From Thermococcus sp. (lineage in GTDB: Archaea > Methanobacteriota_B > Thermococci > Thermococcales > Thermococcaceae), in the NCBI RefSeq assembly GCF_027052235.1, contig NZ_JALUFF010000037.1, positions 1 through 42,492 on the forward strand: DNA of 42,492 bases, in the 5' to 3' direction. A model generated the notes under the pieces. That model saw nothing but the letters and a program-made list of their open reading frames with translations. It ran no database searches and was not told the DNA's origin. The position numbers and the translations under genes are program-made. This document shows positions 31,101 to 38,381 of the stretch, piece by piece. Each line of letters starts with the position of its first letter. Position 1 is the stretch's first letter.

Positions 31101-33929
31101 GTCAGCCTCGGCACCGTAGGCACCCGTGGCAAGGACATCGTCCTTGGCCTGTCCGAGACCGTTAGGCCCACCGTCTGACCAGCCGATGACGTCGCCAAAT
31201 GCAACCTCACCGCTGTCCCATCCAAGCGGGACGCGATAGCCACTGTCAGTTGCTGCTCCAACGGTTATAACACCCGGAGAGGCACCCTCGTCAGTCACGG
31301 TTCCGTATCCCGGTCCACCGTTTCCAGCCGCGTAGAGAATGGCCACGTGCGGGGCGAAGTAGTGGGTCAAGTAGTAGAGGAACCTGTCGTCATAGTTGAA
31401 GCCCTTAGTTATCGTGTAGGAGTTTCCGTAGCTGTTACTGACCACCTGGGCCTCATCGCCCGTATCCGGGATGCCATCGTAACCGGAGGTCGCGAAGAAC
31501 ATCGCGCTCATCCAGTCAACGCTGGAAGTCCATGTCGTGAGCAGTGGGACTGCCATTATCTTCGCACCAGGAGCAGTTCCGTAGATTGGGTACTCCTCTC
31601 CAGGCTGGGCTGGGACGTACATTATACCAGAGAATTTGATTCCATCGTAGTATACTCTGTCCCCTCTAGCAGCTGCAGAGGACGCACATCCGGTTCCGTG
31701 CGGTATGCCGAAGTAATCAATCATGAATGCTACCAGACTTCCCGCCTCAGGAACCTTGAATGGTATGCCCATGTCTGCGAGGTGCCACCTCTGGTAGTAG
31801 ATGTCCGAATAGGGTATCGGCTTCTGGCCGTCGGCTATGTAGTAGACGAGACCACCCGAGATGTCAGGCAACCCGTCGCCGTTCAAGTCCCAGGCAACGA
31901 CTGGGTTGTCCTTACCATGACCGACGTCGTCGTTGAAGTCAACGAACATTCCAAAGTCGGTCGTGAGTGAGACGTAAACCTCGTCGTACTTACCGGGCTC
32001 GTTTGGATCGGCCGTTAGAACGTTCGGAGCGAGATAGAAGTTGTTCATGAAGGCCAGGAACAGGTCTGGATGGAACCCAAGGTGAACCTCACCGCTCTTG
32101 AGCGGGACGTTGAGGTTGTTGTCCATCGGGAGCCTGACGCCGAAGATTGGGAGGTAGTACGTGCTGTTTCCAATGGGTATGGCTATGACAGGTATCGCCA
32201 TGTATCCATCGCCGATGACTTCAGTTCCGTTCATTGGGGAGGGAACATCCGCGAGGTCTATGAGTGACGGGATCAGGAATGGGAGGTTGAAGCCATAGCC
32301 AGTGTAGTCGTAAACCATCCCTATACCTCTGTTAAACCTCCTGACCGAGACGTTGAATGTTCCAAGGTCGAGGACTGTGGGTATTCCTATGTCGGGCATT
32401 GAGTCCGTGGCGTTTATGTGGAGGTACTGGACGGTGAAGTTCGCAAGGGCGGTCTGGTTCTCCTCAAGCTCGCTCAGGGTCTGGTAGAGGTAGTCGGCAC
32501 TGAAGAGAACAAGATTGCCACCCTTCTTGAGGTAGCTGGCTATAACTTCGGTGTCATTTCCAATGAACGACTCATTGTCCTCACCGGTGAACATTATGAC
32601 GAGGTCGTAGTTGCTGAAGGTGTCATTTGGAAGGCCCTCACCGGCGGGGATGGTTATCCTGTCGTATGGAATGCCGAGAGCGTCGAGGGCCTCGTAGTAG
32701 TACTTCTCAAAGTCAAGGTAGTTGCCACCGTTGTTCTGGCCACCGTCGTCGTCAACGACGAGAACCCTGCTTATTCCTCCGCTCTTCGAGGCGACCCAGT
32801 TGAGTATGTCAGCGAGAACCTTTACCCTGTCTGACTTGTTCGGTATGCTGGCCAGGCTCATCCCAGAGAAGACGACGCTGTAGTTGTAGGTTGAGTTGTA
32901 GTAACCAACTATGTAAGGAGCACTGAGGATTGTATAGAACCCTGTGAGATAGGAAGTGTTGGCGTACTCGTTCATGAAGCCGTAGTTAAAGAGGGCATCC
33001 GGAAACGCCGTGCCGAAGGCCAAGTACTGGAAGAGGCTTCCTGGGTCGTACATTATGGGCCATCCGTAGTAGGGTGAGTCCTTGTTGGTGTCCACAGCAT
33101 AAGCATCCATTAAGGCTGGATTGCCGAAGTCAACGCCAGTATCGAGGATTGCAATCTTAACACCGCTACCGTTGATGTCGTACTTCTTCCAAGCGTTCAT
33201 GGCACCGTTGTGCTTGACGACGTACATGTCGTCTGGCTCAAGCCTCGGAGTTTTGGAGGCCTCGGACTTGAGAACCGGAACCTTGGTGTTGAGGAGGCTC
33301 TTCCTGTCAATTAGCTCCCACGGGAGCTTGTCCTTCTTACCGTAAAGGGAGCTTATGAACTTCCTGTGGGCGCTTATCTGATTGAGCTTTACCTGAAGCT
33401 CTGGATACTGTTTTGCAAGCTTCTCAAAGCTTTGCATAAGCTCCATTGCGCTTATAGTCTCCACTGACCCAGAGCCCACTAACTCTGGCTTAACCACGTC
33501 AATCGTCTTAACATCAGGAATGCTAGCGAGCTTTATGAGAAGTGCATCGCTCCTCTCGCCAACGGGTACCATTATGTTGTAGACGTAAAAGCCATCGATG
33601 TTCGCGTATCCAAAGACCTTGACGCCCCTTGGAACCTGCACTTCCCCGGTGGCAACGAAATACGCTGGAACGTACTGCTCTCCCTTGATCGTCTTGATTA
33701 GGTCAGGCTGTTCGCCCTTTACTGCCTTAAGGAGCACGGGATTTATTTTTTCCTGAGGTGCCACTGCACTCTGGGAAGTTCCACCCTTCAGTATCTTAGG
33801 TGACGGAGCATAAGCGGCTGTCGTACTCTGGGGCACTGAACCGCTCGTGGCCAGAGCCGGCACCGTAAGTGGCACCAGCGAGGCCACCATCAACAGGGCG
33901 ATTAACACGCCCAACGCTTTCCTGTTCAT
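28152..33929 (-). CDS. Secreted giant subtilisin-like serine protease
   Basis: A 1925-residue S8 protease, pyrolysin-like but longer. A signal peptide (1-28) and a propeptide with an inhibitor-like region (about 80-150) come first. Catalytic residues are D263 in ILDTGVDFG, H744 in PHGTG and S962 in GTSMATP; the oxyanion Asn is N870. The Asp-to-His gap is about 480 residues, where 30-60 is usual, and holds a Rossmann-like segment (385-485). Later parts contain beta domains, a PPC-like domain (about 1446-1543) and a CARDB-like domain (about 1610-1700), and a short helical end. No C-terminal membrane anchor is seen. The RBS is AGGTGG 6 nt before the start. Confidence 0.93.
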   Translation of the reverse strand: MNRKALGVLIALLMVASLVPLTVPALATSGSVPQSTTAAYAPSPKILKGGTSQSAVAPQEKINPVLLKAVKGEQPDLIKTIKGEQYVPAYFVATGEVQVPRGVKVFGYANIDGFYVYNIMVPVGERSDALLIKLASIPDVKTIDVVKPELVGSGSVETISAMELMQSFEKLAKQYPELQVKLNQISAHRKFISSLYGKKDKLPWELIDRKSLLNTKVPVLKSEASKTPRLEPDDMYVVKHNGAMNAWKKYDINGSGVKIAILDTGVDFGNPALMDAYAVDTNKDSPYYGWPIMYDPGSLFQYLAFGTAFPDALFNYGFMNEYANTSYLTGFYTILSAPYIVGYYNSTYNYSVVFSGMSLASIPNKSDRVKVLADILNWVASKSGGISRVLVVDDDGGQNNGGNYLDFEKYYYEALDALGIPYDRITIPAGEGLPNDTFSNYDLVIMFTGEDNESFIGNDTEVIASYLKKGGNLVLFSADYLYQTLSELEENQTALANFTVQYLHINATDSMPDIGIPTVLDLGTFNVSVRRFNRGIGMVYDYTGYGFNLPFLIPSLIDLADVPSPMNGTEVIGDGYMAIPVIAIPIGNSTYYLPIFGVRLPMDNNLNVPLKSGEVHLGFHPDLFLAFMNNFYLAPNVLTADPNEPGKYDEVYVSLTTDFGMFVDFNDDVGHGKDNPVVAWDLNGDGLPDISGGLVYYIADGQKPIPYSDIYYQRWHLADMGIPFKVPEAGSLVAFMIDYFGIPHGTGCASSAAARGDRVYYDGIKFSGIMYVPAQPGEEYPIYGTAPGAKIMAVPLLTTWTSSVDWMSAMFFATSGYDGIPDTGDEAQVVSNSYGNSYTITKGFNYDDRFLYYLTHYFAPHVAILYAAGNGGPGYGTVTDEGASPGVITVGAATDSGYRVPLGWDSGEVAFGDVIGWSDGGPNGLGQAKDDVLATGAYGAEADYVNYHLNGMYAQWLFSGTSMATPVAAGITALVYEAYYKAHGTWPTSDLVRDILKSSAENINTDVFRQGAGYLNATRAVELALGKNGILIQPTSWQPGKTDYPAFPNVMYPGESASKTFTLTNYGFIKKVTVEPMVFEKIGEQDFNVNVSNESSVWIDLTPYIPSDAELMKVTMYSTYFANPFVRVYFYDPTTGEMTRVNDDGKEGNIVSFTVHDPLKRANGRLVLLRVYPDENYPATIKVEFFKREPWKWVTVNGKQSFTTNFTGKLTFTATITLPKDTPYGIYEGAIYVKYGNHESTIPVSVVVASPSADFAFGGENRTSNGLYDNSYVYGVYDWGWRYETGDWRFFYFNSEHENGVIVTDLMWDQPGDINVHLLGPLVDSWSVSNASVFGPYTLEEIAQGCEGYAGGGFFEPCTETGSYFEEIVKAPASKGLHSIVLHNIFLYPLFGYPMKFAGHVGVAYTKPMEWKVFANTSTGTGEIAVHVPDFLGPIRTDKPFGYISETTPYLNIVAPPTGNSTYFNFTVPNDTMSIDITTESVFPPNILDVDFFLYYNNSGTLELVASATTWGTNEHIHVDNPMPGQYILEAYSWDNEAPGEATFSMYITEVVPTDRIGVYNVTYTGDGDYVIETYYNITNTTIPFKGFLVLGTIKRWPLMTVPVTILPAQAKTDIAVTTFTYTGDVELGGDLNITYAIKNLGEVDAPITVEFYRDGAEIPFLTYNIVLPANSTLVDSIPLPITDTELHEYMIKVTSPLDYNDSNNAGVFAVRPVTEQTIEEAKETGAEVVNALNGEVKILNITRNETNEGGVVNITFEGDHGTVATLYVSIPSRIHNYTVTATGADVLDYKVVEDDGTTKVLEVTVQLHSVGTIEVKYTYPVSVLRTTTMTLMMLNYMYYHNFVRYNETFSKLYQKALTAGIDNETLQKAEELYKMAIAEYREATTASGGAVVLNLGDPRVFIHLRKAYAYLKEAIDLLEGAGVS

Positions 33930-33941
33930 TTTAAACCACCT

Positions 33942-33998
33942 CTGCCTATGGTAGGACTACTAACCACTAGAAACCTAGGCAGTCTCCGATATAAATAT
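33942..33998 (-). promoter_or_regulatory. Protease promoter: TATA box and flanking inverted repeat
   Basis: The minus-strand TATA-like ATATTTATAT lies at about 33989-33998, placing transcription start near 33968. CTGCCTA (33942-33948) and TAGGCAG (33976-33982) form a perfect 7-bp inverted repeat around that start, with further CCTA/TAGG words between them. It is more likely a DNA operator than an RNA hairpin, since one arm lies upstream of the start point. Confidence 0.45.
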
Positions 33999-34073
33999 TT
34001 CGACTTGAGTATACAAGAAAATGTTCTAGAAGACGCTTGTGGACTTCAAGGAACTTCCTGTAACGGGAGCCAA

Positions 34074-34085
34074 AGACTTTTTAAC
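34074..34085 (+). promoter_or_regulatory. TATA-like promoter of the membrane-glycan operon
   Basis: GACTTTTTAACT lies about 45-55 bp before the chosen ATG at 34129 and follows an A-rich BRE-like CCAAA. It should drive the four co-directional genes that follow. It lies 145 bp from the divergent protease start. Confidence 0.45.
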
Positions 34086-34128
34086 TCATTGTGGAAAAAC
34101 AGGCCGTCGTGAGAAACAGGTGATGAGC

Positions 34129-34800
34129 ATGAAAACTGTCAAAGTCGTAGCTCTCATAGTTGTCATAGCCCTCATAGGACTTGGCATTAACAAGGTGGTT
34201 CAGCACTACCAGGGCGGGGAGATATATGAGGCAGCAAACAAAGCTTACGGCCTTCTCGTTAAGGGCTTCAACGTCACAGTCCATATAGAGACCGTTGACG
34301 GCAAAAACATCACCGGAACGCTCCTCAGCGTCAGGGGTTCAACGATAACGGTCGTAATCAAAGGAACTCCAATGACAGTTGGGGGACCGGAGGCGACTAA
34401 GGAAGAGGTAAAGGCAAGGCTGATAAGGATTGAGCACCACGGCAAGGTCTACCTCTACGAGGTTCCACCGATGGAGGGGATTGGAGAAAAGGTGTTCTCC
34501 TCCTTGATTCCCAAGGGCAAGGTTTACTCTGTCAGGTTTTCGGGGAAGATATACGTTGAGGGCAACGTCTCCCCCATAACCATCGGAAAGCTGAAATACA
34601 GGGCCGACTACCTGACCTACGGTTCGCTCACAATAAACCAGTTCTCGTCGAGGGGGGCAATTCTAACCGCCAACATGGTGCCGGTCCAGTACCTCCTGAA
34701 TGACCTCAAGGATTATCGCGTTTTTGCCTACGGGATTCTCTACGTCAACTCGGAGGAGAGGAACATGCCCCTCAAGATTATAGAGGTGAGGGCGGGATGA
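34129..34800 (+). CDS. Membrane-anchored protein of unknown function
   Basis: A 223-residue protein with one N-terminal membrane helix (about residues 4-20) and a mostly beta-rich outer or inner domain. A segment such as VHIETVDGKNITGTLLSVRGSTITVVIKG resembles an Sm/OB-like small barrel, but no family is certain. The start at 34129 has GGTGAT 4 nt upstream; the longer frame to 34039 and the ATG at 34123 are less well placed. It is the first gene of the membrane operon, and its stop overlaps the next start (ATGA), so it may help or regulate the polymerase-like proteins. Confidence 0.7.
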   Translation: MKTVKVVALIVVIALIGLGINKVVQHYQGGEIYEAANKAYGLLVKGFNVTVHIETVDGKNITGTLLSVRGSTITVVIKGTPMTVGGPEATKEEVKARLIRIEHHGKVYLYEVPPMEGIGEKVFSSLIPKGKVYSVRFSGKIYVEGNVSPITIGKLKYRADYLTYGSLTINQFSSRGAILTANMVPVQYLLNDLKDYRVFAYGILYVNSEERNMPLKIIEVRAG

Positions 34801-35783
34801 GTGACCTGCCCCACCTAATACCCCTCTTCTTCATGCTCTACGTTGCCCTCGGACTGGCCGAGCCCAAGACGATAGCGGTGAGCGTTGCCTTTGCCATCTT
34901 CATAGCCTGGGGAATCGAGAGGGGAAAGAATGTCGAATGGAAGGACTACGGGCTTGATGTTGAGGATAAGTACATCGTCTGGGCCTTCTGGCTCTCCCTC
35001 GCGATAGTCGGTCTTCAGATTGGCATGCTCCACAAGGTTCCCCTCCTGAACCCCGCCGTGCGGACGAACCTGAACCCAAGGCTCACCGCCCTCACTTACT
35101 TCCTCGGCGTCCCGTCGTCGGTCTACCTCTTTATGAAGGGCAGGCGCTACTCCCTGCTCTACCCGGTTGTAGTGGCCCTCTATGCCTACAGAACACCAGT
35201 CGTTGTTTCAGCTCTCGCCCTTGGCATAGCATACTACCGGGAGAGAAACCTCCCCGGGAAGAAAAGCCTGCTCGCCCTGTCCGGGATAGCGGGAGGGGGC
35301 CTGCTCCTCTTCCTCCTCGTGACGTTCCTGAGGGGTAACGGGCTTTCCAGTCTCTGGACCAGAATCCAGAGCACCGTCTCGGTTCTCGACGTCATAGTGT
35401 GGCGGGGAGGGTGGAGCGGTTACTACAAGGGTGCACTCCAGTGGGCGGGGATGAAGTCATACCTCGGACACGGCTACGCCCCCAGGGGACTTGTTGCAAA
35501 GTTCCTTTACGTCCACACAGGGGCAACTATAACACCAACTCTCTTGGGCGGGATGTACCTGGACTTTGGGGTCTTCGCTCTCATCGAGGGCTTTCTCCTG
35601 GGCCTTTACTACGGCATGCTGACCAAGGCTGAGCACCCAATAACGAAGGCCCTCTACTATTCCACCTTAGCTTACGGTATCGTGGGCGTTGAGACTGGAC
35701 TCCTCGACCTACCGGTCTATGCCCTCTTCCTTCTGGCAGTTTACATACTCTATCGCGGGTGGAGGGTCGTCCGTGAGGGCTGA
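34797..35783 (+). CDS. Polytopic membrane protein, oligosaccharide-polymerase (Wzy)-like
   Basis: A 328-residue protein with about nine or ten membrane helices and a large loop near residues 200-245 (GHGYAPRGLVAKFLY, then TITPTLLGGMYLDFG). This is the layout of O-antigen/oligosaccharide repeat-unit polymerases, in which a Gly-rich, Arg-containing loop holds the active site. The call rests on topology and the loop, not on a firm motif. It shares ATGA overlap with the previous gene. The following gene has a similar layout and may be a paralogue. Likely role: building cell-surface glycan. Confidence 0.6.
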   Translation: MSDLPHLIPLFFMLYVALGLAEPKTIAVSVAFAIFIAWGIERGKNVEWKDYGLDVEDKYIVWAFWLSLAIVGLQIGMLHKVPLLNPAVRTNLNPRLTALTYFLGVPSSVYLFMKGRRYSLLYPVVVALYAYRTPVVVSALALGIAYYRERNLPGKKSLLALSGIAGGGLLLFLLVTFLRGNGLSSLWTRIQSTVSVLDVIVWRGGWSGYYKGALQWAGMKSYLGHGYAPRGLVAKFLYVHTGATITPTLLGGMYLDFGVFALIEGFLLGLYYGMLTKAEHPITKALYYSTLAYGIVGVETGLLDLPVYALFLLAVYILYRGWRVVREG

Positions 35784-36861
35784 GAACCTTTTCTGGTCCA
35801 TAGCCCTCCTCTACCTCCTCCTTGCGTTTCTCTCGAAGTTTATCTTCCCGGAACTTGGAAGGCCCGGGCTGTTGCCCCTAGCTTACGCCCTTGCCTTTCT
35901 CGCCTCGATGGCCCTGGGATTTTTTATATCGGAAAGGATTCCCGAGAAGGTGAGGGGGACAACCTACCTTTCCCTCTTTTCAGCCGTTCTTCTCGCGACC
36001 AGTCCGGTTATCTTCCTGATATCGCTTCCCATGTTTTTCCTCCTTGCCTTTTTCGTGCTCTGCGAATCCTATACCCTGCTAAAAAAGTCCCTTTACGCCC
36101 TCGGAATCACCCTCCTCATCCTGCTTCCCCTCTCAGGGGTTTTTCTGGCCGGTGTTCCCATTATGGAACCGGCAAGCAGGTTTTCAAGATTTAGGTTTCT
36201 GTATCTTGCCTCGGGCTACGTCGTGGTCGTTCTGCTCTCGGCTAAGCCAGACTGGAGGGTTCTCCTCTGGGGGATTACCATAGGGATCATCTCGACCTTC
36301 AGGACGGTTGTTTTGGGAGTTGCGCTGGCCTACACCTTCGGTCTGCTCCTTGAAAGAAAACGGCCGAGGCCCGGCCCGCTCATTGCGATAACCCTCGGGC
36401 TTGCTCTGGCCCTAGTCGTCAGGTATCACGCCACCCTTTCCAGTTACTCCACGTGGCATCTGGGCATAGCTGAGAGCATCCTCTACAGGCCGGGGGTTAC
36501 CTATACTGTCTACGAGAGGCTTTTCAACCTCGGCTTTCCATGGGGAAAGGGATGGATACTCATCTCCAGCAATCCAAAGCTTTACGTTGGCCATCTCTTT
36601 GGAAGGGACGTTGGCTACACCTACACCCTCTTCGGCCAGCCCGCTTACGACCTCGGCCTCCTCGGGCCCGTCGAGGGTCTAATCCTTGGAATGGCCCTAA
36701 GAGACTCCATAAGGATGAAAGAGACAACTGTAATGGGCCTAACCCTCCTCAGCCTGGCGGTTCCGATAGGGTTGGACGCCTTCTTTTTCTCGGCATTGAT
36801 GGCCATTGCCTCAATCCCAACGGAGGTGGTATCTTGCAGGACAAGAAGGCTCTGTCAATAG
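35773..36861 (+). CDS. Second polytopic Wzy-like membrane protein
   Basis: A 362-residue protein with about ten membrane helices. The loop RLFNLGFPWGKGWIL, then YVGHLFGRDVGYTYTLFGQPAYDLGLLGPVEG, corresponds in position to the loop of the preceding protein, including the pattern D-hG near the end. The start is GTG 35773, which follows GGAGG and overlaps the previous gene by 11 bp. The longer frame to 35689 lies inside that gene and is rejected. The gene overlaps the start of the glycosyltransferase by 28 bp. The polymerase function is inferred. Confidence 0.55.
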   Translation: MRAENLFWSIALLYLLLAFLSKFIFPELGRPGLLPLAYALAFLASMALGFFISERIPEKVRGTTYLSLFSAVLLATSPVIFLISLPMFFLLAFFVLCESYTLLKKSLYALGITLLILLPLSGVFLAGVPIMEPASRFSRFRFLYLASGYVVVVLLSAKPDWRVLLWGITIGIISTFRTVVLGVALAYTFGLLLERKRPRPGPLIAITLGLALALVVRYHATLSSYSTWHLGIAESILYRPGVTYTVYERLFNLGFPWGKGWILISSNPKLYVGHLFGRDVGYTYTLFGQPAYDLGLLGPVEGLILGMALRDSIRMKETTVMGLTLLSLAVPIGLDAFFFSALMAIASIPTEVVSCRTRRLCQ

Positions 36862-38240
36862 TGGTCTTTGGGGTGGCTCTCGCGCTCTCGCTCGTGACAT
36901 TTCCCCCCTGGGACACCCTGACCTACGATGGGGCCCTCTACATCGACATAGCCAGGAACCTCGCGAAGAGCCCGGCGAACTTCACATACCAGGGTGTTTA
37001 CATGATGTATCGTCCCCCATTCTATCCATACACACTCTCCCTCTTCTTCCACTTCCTCCACGATCCGCTCAATCAGCTTAAGGTTGCTAGGCTCGTCTCG
37101 GCAATCTTCTTCTCGCTCACGGCCGTCCTGACCTTCCTGCTCGCTCTGGAGTTGCTTAAGGACGGGAAAAAGGCCCTAATGGCCTCGGCGTTTTTCATCC
37201 TCAATCCCCTTGCCTTCACCATGGGGACGAGGGAGCTCGTCCACAGCGAGTTCACCTTCTTCTATACTTTGGCCGTTTACCTCCTCTACACGGGAAAACG
37301 AAAAAGGGAAGGGATTAGAATTTATTTAGCCTTCCTCTCGGCGGGCCTCGCGATACTTACCAGATACACAGGCCTCTCCATAGTGGGGGTCTTTCTCCTC
37401 TACCTCTGGCTGACCGAATACTGGGAATGGACAAAGAGGCGCGAATACTGGCTGGGCTTTGGAGTTCTGGCCCTCACCCTTGCCCCCTGGCTCTACCTCG
37501 GCCACCTTCACTACGGGGGCTTTTTAAGGCCCTTCGAAGTTGCCTCCCGCGTCGTTACCCTCGACAGGCCCATTGACGTCTCGACCTACTTCAAGTGGCT
37601 CGAAAAAGACCTTGGAAGGAGTTTCCTCGTCCTTGTTTTCTTCGGCCTCATAAGGTTGAGACAGGACGAGGAGGGCTGGCTGATTCTCAGCTGGTTCTCC
37701 GTCGGTTTGCTCGGCATACTCACAGTAACCCACAAGGAAACGCGGTTCATAACTTTCCTCTCCCCGGTCATGGCAATTCTCGCCTTCAAGGGTGTCGAGT
37801 TGATGATTGAAGCGACCGAAAAAGCCCTCCCAACGAGGATAAACCCAAAGGAATGGAAAAAGCCCGCAGTTCTCGCGCTGTCACTTCTCCTCCTCATCCC
37901 AGTTGGCCTCAACGCGGTTCACCTGAAGGAGCGCTGGAACGCTGTGGGACAGTACGATTCAAGGGTGCTTAGGTATTCGAGTGAACACTACACCGGAAGT
38001 GAGCTTCTGGTGTCCCCCTACCTTTACACGATGGCAGGCTTCTATTATCCCGGAGCCCACGTTGAGATGATACTTAAGAAGAAAAGTGTCGAGGAGAAGA
38101 TAGCTAAAGCCGAATACGATGTGATAATCCACAAGGACCCCAACACATACCTCAACATCCTCACGAGCGGTAACTACGTCCTCGTGAAGGAGTTCTACGG
38201 CGGGAAGTTCAAGGTGTTCGTGGCAAAGAGACTCCTCTGA
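36834..38240 (+). CDS. GT39/GT83-type membrane glycosyltransferase (PMT/ArnT-like)
   Basis: A 468-residue protein with about eleven membrane helices of the PMT/ArnT superfamily, which moves sugars from polyprenyl-phosphate carriers. Family hallmarks are an acidic residue in the first outer loop (TYDGALYIDIARNLA), the RPPFYPYTLSLFF segment, and the helix beginning TRELVHSEFTFFYTLAVYLLY. The start is TTG 36834, directly after a strong RBS (GGAGGTGGT); the longer frame to 36540 lies inside the previous gene. It ends the four-gene membrane operon. It probably adds sugar to a surface glycan or S-layer glycoprotein; the acceptor is unknown. Confidence 0.8.
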   Translation: MQDKKALSIVVFGVALALSLVTFPPWDTLTYDGALYIDIARNLAKSPANFTYQGVYMMYRPPFYPYTLSLFFHFLHDPLNQLKVARLVSAIFFSLTAVLTFLLALELLKDGKKALMASAFFILNPLAFTMGTRELVHSEFTFFYTLAVYLLYTGKRKREGIRIYLAFLSAGLAILTRYTGLSIVGVFLLYLWLTEYWEWTKRREYWLGFGVLALTLAPWLYLGHLHYGGFLRPFEVASRVVTLDRPIDVSTYFKWLEKDLGRSFLVLVFFGLIRLRQDEEGWLILSWFSVGLLGILTVTHKETRFITFLSPVMAILAFKGVELMIEATEKALPTRINPKEWKKPAVLALSLLLLIPVGLNAVHLKERWNAVGQYDSRVLRYSSEHYTGSELLVSPYLYTMAGFYYPGAHVEMILKKKSVEEKIAKAEYDVIIHKDPNTYLNILTSGNYVLVKEFYGGKFKVFVAKRLL

Positions 38241-38381
38241 TAGCCTGAATCCCCCCAGTTTCTAAATGGACATGTTTTTCCCAATTTTCATTTCTATGCA
38301 TCAAAGAACAGCACTGTATAGTTAATTTTAAAAACGACCGCTCGATATATCACCCGCAGTAATTAAACGGAGGTAATCGCC
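38241..38381 (+). promoter_or_regulatory. ppsA upstream region with TATA box and imperfect Tgr site
   Basis: A TATA-like TTTTAAAAAC lies at about 38328-38337. At 38348-38364 TATCAC-CCGCA-GTAATT matches 10 of 12 fixed bases of the Thermococcales glycolytic motif TATCACn5GTGATA bound by Tgr. Here it lies downstream of that TATA, whereas gluconeogenic promoters usually carry it upstream. The RBS is GGAGGTAATC, 3 nt before the ppsA ATG. Confidence 0.4.

Noticed and set aside
33942-33982. An RNA hairpin or riboswitch in the protease leader
   Set aside because: One arm lies between the TATA and the predicted start point, so it would not be transcribed; a DNA operator is more likely.
36540-36833. 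N-terminal extension of the glycosyltransferase frame
   Set aside because: It lies wholly inside the preceding Wzy-like gene and is Pro/Arg-rich nonsense; the TTG at 36834 has a strong RBS.
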